From NCBI GenBank assembly GCA_039026375.1, contig JBCCML010000016.1, positions 24,407 to 88,406 on the forward strand: DNA of 64,000 nucleotides, read 5' to 3'. A model generated the notes under the pieces. The model searched no databases and had not been told where the DNA came from. It was given only the letters and a program-made list of their open reading frames with translations. This DNA comes from Thermohalobaculum sp039026375 (GTDB taxonomy: Bacteria; Pseudomonadota; Alphaproteobacteria; Rhodobacterales; Rhodobacteraceae). Position numbers and translations under genes: made by a program. Of this stretch, positions 15,928 to 23,232 are shown piece after piece (the first letter of the stretch is position 1; each line of letters begins with the position of its first letter).

Positions 15928-16904
15928 TAGGGCGTGACGATGATCTTGCCGCGCGGGCGCCCGGTCTCCTGGTGGCGGTGGGCCTCCGCTGCTTCGGCCA
16001 GCGGGAAGGTCCGGTCGATCCGGTGCCACAGCTTGCCCTGTTCCAAGCACTGTTGGACGAAGGCGGCGGCGCGCAGCTTAGCCTCCTCGGGCACCTCGAA
16101 GATCGCAACGCCGCGGAGCGCGATGTTGCGGTACATGAACTTGGGCCAGTCCAGCGTGGGCGCCGGGTTGGTCGCGCTGCCAAAGCTGGCGATGGTCCCG
16201 TTCTGCGCCACGATCCGCCACGCGAAATCCAGATGCGCGCCCAGGTCCACGTCGATCATCGACTTGGCGCCCTTGCCGTCGGTCAGTTCCAGCGCGCGTT
16301 TGCGGAAATCGTCCCGGTCCGTGTTCAGCACATGGTCGGCGCCCGCCTTGGCGGCGTCTTCTTCGCGCTGGGAGTCGCCGCGCACCACGCCGATCACCGT
16401 GGCGCCCATGGCCTTGGCCAATTGCACCGCGTAGTTGCAGACCGCACCCGCGGCCCCGGTGACGATGGCGGTTTCGCCGCGCAGATCTCCCGCCAGCATC
16501 AGCGCGTGGCAGGCGGTCATGGCAGGCACGCCAAGGGCTGCGCCTTCGTCGAACGAGACGCTTTGGGGCAGGGGCATCGCGCGCGAGGCGGGCACGCGCA
16601 CCATCTCGGCCATGGTGCCGTCCCATTTCTGGTGCGCGCCTTCCCAGACCCAGACCCGTTCGCCCGTGCGGTCGGGAACCCCGTCGCCCGCGGCCACAAT
16701 CTCCCCCGCCGCGTCATACCCCGGGATGACCTGGGGCAGGGTCAGCGGCCCCCGCTGCCCGGACCGGCGTTTCCAATCGGTGGGGTTCACGCCGTGGGCG
16801 TGGACACGCACAATGACTTCGCCCGGCCCCGGGGTGGGGTCATCGACGTCGATGACCTTCAGAACCTCGGGCCCGCCGGTTTCGGTGTAGACGGCTGCTT
16901 TCAT
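15927..16904 (-). CDS. Zinc-independent medium-chain reductase (quinone oxidoreductase type)
   Basis: 325-residue MDR-family NADPH oxidoreductase. MKAAVYTETGGPEVLKVIDVD opens the GroES-like domain; GYDAAGEIVAAGDGVPDR and the Rossmann segment AIVTGAAGAVCNYAVQLAKAMGATVIG follow. No structural zinc cysteines are visible, as in quinone oxidoreductases and enoyl reductases. It starts four bases after the end of a CaiB gene, so the two are one operon; it may reduce an enoyl or quinone-like intermediate. The substrate is not evident. Confidence 0.87.
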   Translation of the reverse strand: MKAAVYTETGGPEVLKVIDVDDPTPGPGEVIVRVHAHGVNPTDWKRRSGQRGPLTLPQVIPGYDAAGEIVAAGDGVPDRTGERVWVWEGAHQKWDGTMAEMVRVPASRAMPLPQSVSFDEGAALGVPAMTACHALMLAGDLRGETAIVTGAAGAVCNYAVQLAKAMGATVIGVVRGDSQREEDAAKAGADHVLNTDRDDFRKRALELTDGKGAKSMIDVDLGAHLDFAWRIVAQNGTIASFGSATNPAPTLDWPKFMYRNIALRGVAIFEVPEEAKLRAAAFVQQCLEQGKLWHRIDRTFPLAEAAEAHRHQETGRPRGKIIVTP

Positions 16905-16908
16905 GATC

Positions 16909-18102
16909 TCACTCCGCCGCCATGGCGCCGCCATTGGCGAGCAGGGCGTCAATCTCGGCATCGGTATGGCCGACCTCGGCCAGCACTTCGCGCGTGTGTT
17001 CGCCGTGCAGGGGCGCGTGGCCTTCGGGCTGGGTTTCCATGTCAAAGGCGATCGGGTGGCGCATGATTTTCAGCGGCCCCTCCACCGGGTGGTCATGGCT
17101 TTCCCAGGCGCCGGTGGCCGTCAGGTGCGGATCCTCGAACAGGCTGTCCAGCGTGTTGACGATCCCGCAGGGGATGTCGGCCTCTTTGAACAGCGCCAGC
17201 CATTCGTCGGTGGTTTTCGACGGCATCGCCTCGTCGACCATCTGGTAGAGATCGCGCACCCGGGCCGAGCGCGTGGTGACCGACTGGAACCAATCCTCCG
17301 CCATCACCTCCTCGCGGCCGATCAGCTTCAGCATCTTCTCCCAATGCTTGTCGATGTACGGCAGCACCGCGACGAAGCCGTCCTTGGTGGGGTAGGGGCG
17401 GCGATAGGGGTTCAACAGCCGCGCATAGCCCGGCGGGCCGATGGGCGGCTGGTGGGTCTGGCCCTGCAGATGTTCGACCATCAGGAAGTAGCTGGCCGTC
17501 TCCATCATCGGGACCTCCAGCGGCACCACCTTGCCGGTGCGTTCGCGGTGGAGGAGGGCGGCCAGTATCCCCTCGACCACGAACATGCCCGTGGTCTTGT
17601 CGATGATGATCTGCGGGACAAAGCGCGGCTCGCCCTGCTGGTTGGCGTTGACCGCGGCAAAGCCCGACAGCGCCTGCACCACGTCGTCATAGGCGGCGTC
17701 GTGTTCATAGGGTCCGCCGCGGCCAAAGCCGATGGCGGCGCAATGGATGACGTTCGGGTGGCGTTTGGCCATCGAGACGGGGTCCAGCCCCAGTTTCTCG
17801 CAGGCCTTGCGGCGCATATTGGTGACGAAAACATCGGCGGTTGCCAGGATCTTGTCCAAGGCGGCGCGGCCGGCTTCTGTCTTCAAGTCCAGCGTGATCG
17901 AGCGTTTGTTGCGGTTTGCGTTCAGAAAGCCCGCGCCCATTTTCGGCTGGGTCATGGGGGCGATATGGCGCACGGCCTCGCCCGAGGGCGGCTCGATCTT
18001 GATCACGTCAGCGCCCAGCACGCCCAGTTGCGCCGTGGCGAAGGGGCCCATGATCACCGAGGTCAGGTCGACCACGCGGATGCCTTCCAGAAGGGGGGTC
18101 AT
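16909..18102 (-). CDS. CaiB/BaiF family III CoA-transferase (third of three)
   Basis: 397 residues. EGIRVVDLTSVIMGPFATAQLG opens the protein, ADVIKIEPPSGEAVRH follows, and catalytic Asp168 lies in QIIIDKTTGM. Rare features are MRRKACEKLGLDP and MMETASYFLMVEHLQGQTHQPP, shared with the alpha-methylacyl/crotonobetainyl-type branch. First gene of a two-gene unit with the oxidoreductase. Ribosome site GGAGAGCGCC precedes the ATG. Confidence 0.92.
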   Translation of the reverse strand: MTPLLEGIRVVDLTSVIMGPFATAQLGVLGADVIKIEPPSGEAVRHIAPMTQPKMGAGFLNANRNKRSITLDLKTEAGRAALDKILATADVFVTNMRRKACEKLGLDPVSMAKRHPNVIHCAAIGFGRGGPYEHDAAYDDVVQALSGFAAVNANQQGEPRFVPQIIIDKTTGMFVVEGILAALLHRERTGKVVPLEVPMMETASYFLMVEHLQGQTHQPPIGPPGYARLLNPYRRPYPTKDGFVAVLPYIDKHWEKMLKLIGREEVMAEDWFQSVTTRSARVRDLYQMVDEAMPSKTTDEWLALFKEADIPCGIVNTLDSLFEDPHLTATGAWESHDHPVEGPLKIMRHPIAFDMETQPEGHAPLHGEHTREVLAEVGHTDAEIDALLANGGAMAAE

Positions 18103-18388
18103 AGCGGCGCTCTCCAGGCTGGGCTGCGCCCGACCCCGAGTGGGCGGACGCGATCATAGGGGCGCGCACAGGCGGTTGGGCCCGCGCGGTCTTTGATTGG
18201 TGCGGATGCGCTTCTTGCCCGTCGCGAAGCGGCGGGCGCGCCCGACCCTCCCCCCGGGAGGGCGCGTGGCCAAACCTGACGGTGTTCGACAGCCAAGCAG
18301 ACTGTCAGCTCCGCGAGCTTCTTGACCTCATGCGTCGCCCTCCCAGGCTCGGGCGCGCAGCCGCCTACCAAACAGGAGACAATGCCGC
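18103..18388. other. Intergenic spacer with GC hairpin
   Basis: No coding signal on either strand. Contains CCCTCCC-CCC-GGGAGGG (18246-18262), a strong hairpin that could end transcription of the ligase gene, and several GGGCGCGCCCGA-like words. I see no promoter consensus. Confidence 0.45.
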
Positions 18389-19987
18389 TCACACGTATTC
18401 CTCGCGCAACTGGGTCTTGATGATCTTGCCGTTGGCGTTCCGGGGCAGGGGGCTGTCGCGGAAGTGGATCACCTCGGGCACCTTGTAATCGCTGAGGCGT
18501 GCCTTGGCGAAGGTGCGGATGTCTTCACCCAAACCGTCCCCCCCGGGCGCTCCTTTGGGCACCACCACCGCGTGCACCCGCTCGCCCAGCACAGGACAGG
18601 GGCAGCCGATGATCGCGCTTTCCAGCACGGTGGGGTGGAAGGACAGCTGGCTTTCGACCTCGATCGAATAGATCTTGAAGCCGCCGCGGTTCAACATGTC
18701 CTTGATGCGGTCGTGGACGCGGACGAAGCCATCCTCGGTCATCGAGCCGACATCGCCCGACTTCCAGTAACTGCCCACGAAGTTGGCGGCGTTTGCCTCG
18801 GCGTTGTCCCAGTAGCCGGGGATGACGTTGGGGCCTTTCATCCAGATCTCGCCCTGCTCGCCGGGCGGTAATTCCACGCCATCCGCGCCAAAGACGCCGA
18901 CCTCGGTGCAATGCAGCGCCAGGCCCACGCAGTCGGCATGACTGGCCGCAAAGCGGACCGGGTTCATGGTGGTGGGGCTGGTCGCCTCCGTCGCGCCATA
19001 GCCATTCATCAGACCCACATGCGGGGCGCGGCGGGCCATCTCGGCGATGGTCGCCTCGGGCATCGGCGCGCCGCCATAGCCGCCGGTCTTCCAGGCGCCC
19101 AGATCGAAGCTGTCGAAGTCGGGCTCCAGCAGAAAAAGATTGTACATGGCCGGGACGATCAGGGTGTGGGTCACACGTTCGGCTTCCATCAGCTCCAGGC
19201 AGGTCCGGGCCTTGAAGGCACGCAGAAAGACGATGGCCGCCCCCCGGCAAAGCGCTGTCGTGATGTTGGCGATCAATCCCGTCACGTGGCTGGCCGGCAC
19301 CGCCAGCAGCGAGCGTTCGCCCGCCTGAAGGTCCATGGTCAGCGCGAAATGCAGCGAGGAGTGGATGATCCCCAGATGGGTCAGCATCGCGCCTTTCGGC
19401 CGCCCGGTGGTGCCGGAGGTATAGAGGATCGTCGCGCAATCCTCTTCCTGGGCGTCGGCCACGGGGGGCGCAGGGGCGTCCAGCGTGTCGTAATCGTCGG
19501 CCCCCGGTACCGGCCCGTAGGCGGCCCACAGGTGCCGCACCGTCGGGATATCGGCCGGGTCGGGGATATTGGCGGCCAGGTCTGCCTCGAAGATGATGGC
19601 GCTGGCCCCGCACTGACCGCAGGCAAAGGCGATCTCGGGCGCCGGTTGGCGCGGGTTCATCGGCACGCAAATCGCGCCCAGCCGCTGGCAGGCAAGCCAA
19701 ACCTCGACATAGGCAAAACGGTTACCCATCAGCAGCGCGACCCGGTCACCCCGGGCAATCCCGGCTGCGGCCAGGCCACCGGCAACACGACCCGCGCGCT
19801 CGGCCAGTTCGGCATAGGTGACGCGGCCATCTTCGCCAATCAGGGCCAGCGCGTCCGGTTCCCGCGCCACGGTATCGGCGAACATCTGCCAGCACGTTGC
19901 TGGTCGCTCGGCAAAGCACCAGACCACGCGGCCGTCGAAATGCACCTCGCGGCGCAGGGGCAGGGGCTGTTCGTCCCGCCAGTGCAT
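18389..19987 (-). CDS. AMP-forming acyl-CoA synthetase / CoA ligase
   Basis: 532-residue ANL-family enzyme that activates a carboxylic acid with ATP and CoA. The P-loop is TILYTSGTTGRPKGAMLTH; then GLMNGYGATEATSPTT, a Y/G-D motif in YWKSGDVGSM, RIKDMLNRGGFKIYSIEVE and the C-terminal lysine in PRNANGKIIKTQL. The order and spacing match medium-chain or aryl-CoA ligases. Its ATG overlaps the stop of the tautomerase gene (ATGA), indicating an operon. Probably provides the CoA thioester for neighbouring dehydrogenases; acid not identified. Confidence 0.92.
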   Translation of the reverse strand: MHWRDEQPLPLRREVHFDGRVVWCFAERPATCWQMFADTVAREPDALALIGEDGRVTYAELAERAGRVAGGLAAAGIARGDRVALLMGNRFAYVEVWLACQRLGAICVPMNPRQPAPEIAFACGQCGASAIIFEADLAANIPDPADIPTVRHLWAAYGPVPGADDYDTLDAPAPPVADAQEEDCATILYTSGTTGRPKGAMLTHLGIIHSSLHFALTMDLQAGERSLLAVPASHVTGLIANITTALCRGAAIVFLRAFKARTCLELMEAERVTHTLIVPAMYNLFLLEPDFDSFDLGAWKTGGYGGAPMPEATIAEMARRAPHVGLMNGYGATEATSPTTMNPVRFAASHADCVGLALHCTEVGVFGADGVELPPGEQGEIWMKGPNVIPGYWDNAEANAANFVGSYWKSGDVGSMTEDGFVRVHDRIKDMLNRGGFKIYSIEVESQLSFHPTVLESAIIGCPCPVLGERVHAVVVPKGAPGGDGLGEDIRTFAKARLSDYKVPEVIHFRDSPLPRNANGKIIKTQLREEYV

Positions 19988-20172
19988 CACTTGTCTTTGA
20001 AGCGGACGCCGCCCACGGACCAGTTCGCCTTGGCATGTTCCTCGACGATCACATGGGTCGCTTCGGGGGGCGTGCCCAGCACCTCGGACAGCGTCTGGCA
20101 CAGGCGCTCCTGCAGCTCCTGGACCTTTGCTTCGGGTCGACCTTCAAGAATGTCGACGCGGATCATCGGCAT
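19987..20172 (-). CDS. 4-oxalocrotonate tautomerase family protein
   Basis: 61 residues, the normal size for this family. After Met removal the N-terminal Pro (PMIRVDILEGR) would be the catalytic base; the remainder EAKVQELQERLCQTLSEVLG and HVIVEEHAKANWSVGG follows the usual beta-alpha-beta pattern. Family members tautomerise 2-hydroxymuconate or dehalogenate 3-chloroacrylate. Upstream partner of the CoA ligase; the start codon at 20172 follows GGGAGAG. Confidence 0.85.
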   Translation of the reverse strand: MPMIRVDILEGRPEAKVQELQERLCQTLSEVLGTPPEATHVIVEEHAKANWSVGGVRFKDK

Positions 20173-20288
20173 GGTGGCTCTCCCTTGACCAACGGGCGCT
20201 CTTGCGGCGACCCTTTGGCGCAGAGGTATCCCAAGACGCGCCGCGGGCAAACGATAGCCGCCGCCAAGGATGTGATGATGAGCACAAA

Positions 20289-21176
20289 ATGAGCACTTGG
20301 TCCGAGCAAAAGCACCGCACGCCCGTTCTGGATCTGTCGATGACACATGTTGAGATGGGGTCTGGCGCCGGTAACGGCGCGCCGGTCGTCCTACTGCACG
20401 GCAATCCAACGTCTAGCTTTCTGTGGCGGAATGTGATGGCCGCGATGCCGGAGGCAGGCCGTTTGCTCGCGCCCGATCTGATCGGCATGGGCGACAGCGA
20501 CAAGCTGCCCGATCCTGGCGCGGCGCGCTACACGCTGGCCGAACATGCGCGCTATCTGGATGCGTGGTTCGACGTGGTGGTGCCCGAGGGGCCAGTCACG
20601 CTGGTGCTGCACGATTGGGGTGGCCCCCTGGGGTTTCGCTGGGCGCGGCTGAACGCCGAACGTGTGCACGCGATCGCCTACATGGAAACGGTTCTGCGAC
20701 CGATGGACTGGTCCGAGTGGCCCGAACCCAGCACGGCGATCTTTCAGGCGCTACGGTCCGAGGCCGGCGAGGACATGATCCTGCAGAAGAACATCTTTGT
20801 GGAGCGCATTCTGACAGGCTCGATCCTGCGCGACCTCAGCGCCGACGAGATGGCCGAGTATCGCCGTCCGTTCGCAGCGCCCGGCGAAGACCGGCGGCCG
20901 ACGCTGACCTGGCCGCGCCAGATCCCGCTGGATGGCGAGCCTGCGGAATCGCTGGCGATCATCCAGGCGAATTGGGATTGGCTCCGTACCTGGGACGGCC
21001 CCAAGCTTTTGGTGGATGCCGATCCTGGCGCGATCATGAAAGGCACGATCCTGGACGATGCGCGTGCGCTGTCGAACCAGACGGAGGTACAGGTTCCCGG
21101 CATTCATTTTATCCAGGAAGATTCTGGCGCGCAGATCGGGGCAGCGATTGCGGATTGGTTGCGCAAGATCAGCTGA
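20289..21176 (+). CDS. Haloalkane dehalogenase, HLD-II-like
   Basis: 295-residue alpha/beta hydrolase converting haloalkanes to alcohol and halide. All expected residues are visible: Asn39 in LHGNPTSSFLWR, nucleophile Asp109 with Trp110 in LVLHDWGGPLGFRWA (halide-binding Asn/Trp pair), Glu133 in AYMETVLRPMDWSEWPE as the HLD-II-type acid, and base His273 in GIHFIQEDSG. The ATG at 20289 lacks a nearby strong ribosome site; AAGGATG lies about 11 bases upstream, and a five-codon frame (ATG 20275) overlaps the start. Divergent from the tautomerase-ligase pair (116 bp spacer). Confidence 0.88.
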   Translation: MSTWSEQKHRTPVLDLSMTHVEMGSGAGNGAPVVLLHGNPTSSFLWRNVMAAMPEAGRLLAPDLIGMGDSDKLPDPGAARYTLAEHARYLDAWFDVVVPEGPVTLVLHDWGGPLGFRWARLNAERVHAIAYMETVLRPMDWSEWPEPSTAIFQALRSEAGEDMILQKNIFVERILTGSILRDLSADEMAEYRRPFAAPGEDRRPTLTWPRQIPLDGEPAESLAIIQANWDWLRTWDGPKLLVDADPGAIMKGTILDDARALSNQTEVQVPGIHFIQEDSGAQIGAAIADWLRKIS

Positions 21177-21258
21177 ACGTCAAACAAGATCCATAAGACG
21201 TTTATTCACAGTGGTTTAACGGATTTTTCTCATGCGCACATGACGGCATTTATATAAC

Positions 21259-21272
21259 ATAATATATATTAT
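21259..21272. promoter_or_regulatory. AT-rich perfect palindrome ATAATATATATTAT
   Basis: A 14-bp perfect palindrome in the centre of an unusual AT-rich island within a GC-rich genome, 115 bp upstream of the small membrane gene. Could bind a regulator or IHF or form part of a promoter. Confidence 0.4.
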
Positions 21273-21316
21273 ATGACTTTCTGTTATCGGCAGTGGCGCC
21301 AGCAATCTTACCACCC

Positions 21317-21330
21317 GTGACGAACGTCAC
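21317..21330. promoter_or_regulatory. Inverted repeat GTGACG-AA-CGTCAC
   Basis: Six-base perfect arms with a two-base centre, 57 bp before the small membrane gene. Operator-like position and symmetry; no regulator can be named. Confidence 0.4.
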
Positions 21331-21386
21331 AGTCTGTCCAACTGCCCCACCCGCAGACTCCCCGCATCAAAGTTGGGGAGACCACC

Positions 21387-21695
21387 ATGGACATTATCGA
21401 TCTGTCGCATCTGGATCCTGGATTTGCGGGCTTGCCCGAGGGCACGCTGACCCAAGTCGGCTATCTCGGCGCGGGACTGTACCTGCTGGCCTACACCCTA
21501 TTGAAAACGGGTGTGCTCAACGGCAGCAGCTATTCGTATACGTTCCTCAACCTCTTTGCGGCAGCTTTCGTGGCGATCAGCCTGATCGAAGCGTTCAATG
21601 CGGCCTCGCTGATCATCCAAGCGGCCTGGATAACTATTTCGCTGGTGGGTTTGTCCCGGCGACTGCTTTCCCGGTCACTGCGCGTGGCGGAGTGA
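21387..21695 (+). CDS. Small membrane protein of the CBU_0592 type
   Basis: 102 residues with three membrane spans (VGYLGAGLYLLAYTLLKTG, FLNLFAAAFVAISLIEAF, SLIIQAAWITISLVGLSRRLL). The pattern of spans with a central NLFAA matches the CBU_0592 family of unknown function. GGGGAG lies six bases before the ATG. Upstream 210 bp contain two palindromes, so this gene may be individually regulated. Confidence 0.72.
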   Translation: MDIIDLSHLDPGFAGLPEGTLTQVGYLGAGLYLLAYTLLKTGVLNGSSYSYTFLNLFAAAFVAISLIEAFNAASLIIQAAWITISLVGLSRRLLSRSLRVAE

Positions 21696-21699
21696 GCGC

Positions 21700-22737
21700 T
21701 CAGGCGTCCTCGAGCCCCTGCATCAGGTCTTGTCCGTCCGCGGGCAGCCAGCTTTTCGCCTCTCCGACGTATTCCTGACCGGAATTGCCCATGACGGTGC
21801 AGCGCCACATCTCCCGCGCATACTGGGCTGAATCGTACCAGGTCGCCGCATGCAGCAGGCTGCGGTTGTCGGCGATGACCAGATCGCCGGGCTGCCATGC
21901 GTGGACATAGACAAAGCGCGGGTCGCTGATGTGGGTCAGCAAGTCCTTGACCAACTGGTCCCCTGCGCCGCCGGGGCCAGTCTCCATCCCCATGATCGGG
22001 CCGTCGACATAATCCAGTTGGCGGCGCTCCGCGAGGTAGAGGGCGTGGCGACCCGTGACCGGGTGCTGGCGGACCAGCGGTTGGCGCACGGGCATTTGAT
22101 GCGGCAACAGCGGGTTGGGCGGCGTGCCCGCTGCCACGTCATCAGGCGTGCGCCCTACCCAGCCCATGGCGTGGAGCGCGTGCAACTTAGAAAGCCGATC
22201 CCTTTGAACTGACCCCAGTGCGTCATACGCCCCGCTGGCATTGGCAAACAGCGTCTGCCCCTGGTCAGCCGGCGGTGTCGTCCGCCCAAACAGCAACGTC
22301 ACATCCGGCGGCGGGCGGCGATAGCTTTGATCGGTATGCCAGTTCGTCTGTGCCGGAAACTGCACATCCAGCGTTCCGTCTGGCTGCAAGGGCGGCCGTG
22401 GCGGCGGCTGGTGCCCGACCTCCGGTTTGTTCGACAGGACCATGATCTCCGCCACGTCCGGGTGAAAGAACCGCGGCGCGGTTAGGGTCTGGCGGATATC
22501 CTCGACCTCGGTCCCGAAGGCACGGGCCAACGCCACCATGTCCCCGGGGCGTCCCGCCAGAGCACTGAGCCCCCGGATCAGCAGCAGACCCGAAGCCCGG
22601 TCCATCATGGCGGGCAGGTCCTTTGCGGCTGCAAGCACCTTGTCTAGGGCGTCATCCGGGGGCGCATCAGACAGATCCAGGCAGGCGCCGAACGTATCGG
22701 CACGCAGCGGGGTAGGCTTCAGTGGATTGTCTGGCAT
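21700..22737 (-). CDS. TauD/TfdA-family Fe(II)/2-oxoglutarate dioxygenase
   Basis: 345 residues. The iron facial triad is His134 and Asp136 (NWHTDQSYRR) plus distal His296 (RSLLHAATWYDS); an Arg after it (REMWRCTVMG) binds 2-oxoglutarate. Length and layout match dioxygenases acting on taurine, alkylsulfates or aryloxyacids. The substrate cannot be predicted, though hydroxylation of halogenated or sulfonated organics would fit the nearby dehalogenases. Convergent with the CBU_0592-like gene with four bases between the stops. Confidence 0.85.
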   Translation of the reverse strand: MPDNPLKPTPLRADTFGACLDLSDAPPDDALDKVLAAAKDLPAMMDRASGLLLIRGLSALAGRPGDMVALARAFGTEVEDIRQTLTAPRFFHPDVAEIMVLSNKPEVGHQPPPRPPLQPDGTLDVQFPAQTNWHTDQSYRRPPPDVTLLFGRTTPPADQGQTLFANASGAYDALGSVQRDRLSKLHALHAMGWVGRTPDDVAAGTPPNPLLPHQMPVRQPLVRQHPVTGRHALYLAERRQLDYVDGPIMGMETGPGGAGDQLVKDLLTHISDPRFVYVHAWQPGDLVIADNRSLLHAATWYDSAQYAREMWRCTVMGNSGQEYVGEAKSWLPADGQDLMQGLEDA

Positions 22738-22804
22738 GGGGCGCCCTCCTGCGCGATACGCTACGCGCCCTGGCGCCCGACGCCCATACAAATCCCGCGC
22801 GCGC

Positions 22805-22841
22805 AAAAAAACGGCCGCCGGTGCAACGCACGCGACGGCCG
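22805..22841 (-). terminator. Intrinsic terminator with T7 tract
   Basis: On the minus strand CGGCCGTCG and CGGCGGCCG form a nine-base stem (one G-U pair) followed directly by seven T. About 160 bp after the small membrane gene; it would end transcription coming from recG and shield the dioxygenase gene. Confidence 0.75.
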
Positions 22842-23002
22842 AGTGGCAATCCAGAGAGGGACAGGCACGCGGGGCAGGACGACCCCAAATCAGCGCGGCG
22901 AGCAGGTGCCGACGAGATGTGTGCTCACCCTGGACCGCAGGCGAACGTTGTGGGCCGCTGGGCCCCTGGGCACGTGTCAGCAGCGCACGCGCCCCATTGA
23001 AC

Positions 23003-23131
23003 TCATAGAAACGCCGGCAGCGTGAAGCCGCCGAAAATTAGGGCGACCATGGCGATGACGCCTACCGCGTCAGACAGCGCCTCGCGCGGGCAGGCAGCAA
23101 TGATGCGGTGGGCTTTTTCGATCGTGCGCAT
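23003..23131 (-). CDS. 42-residue single-span membrane peptide
   Basis: Starts MRTIEKAHRIIAACPREALSDA, then the span VGVIAMVALIFGGFTLPAFL. GGGAGAG lies six bases upstream of ATG 23131. A longer in-frame start at 23236 overlaps the recG stop by a few bases but has no ribosome site. Small proteins of this shape are common in Rhodobacterales; function unknown. Confidence 0.6.
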   Translation of the reverse strand: MRTIEKAHRIIAACPREALSDAVGVIAMVALIFGGFTLPAFL

Positions 23132-23232
23132 GGTTCTCTCTCCCGTCGATGTTCCCTGTATGTTTCTTAAAATTTGATCGACAGTCAAGATCAAAAATAG
23201 AACATTCGTGAACAAAGGGAGATTTTGGGCGG

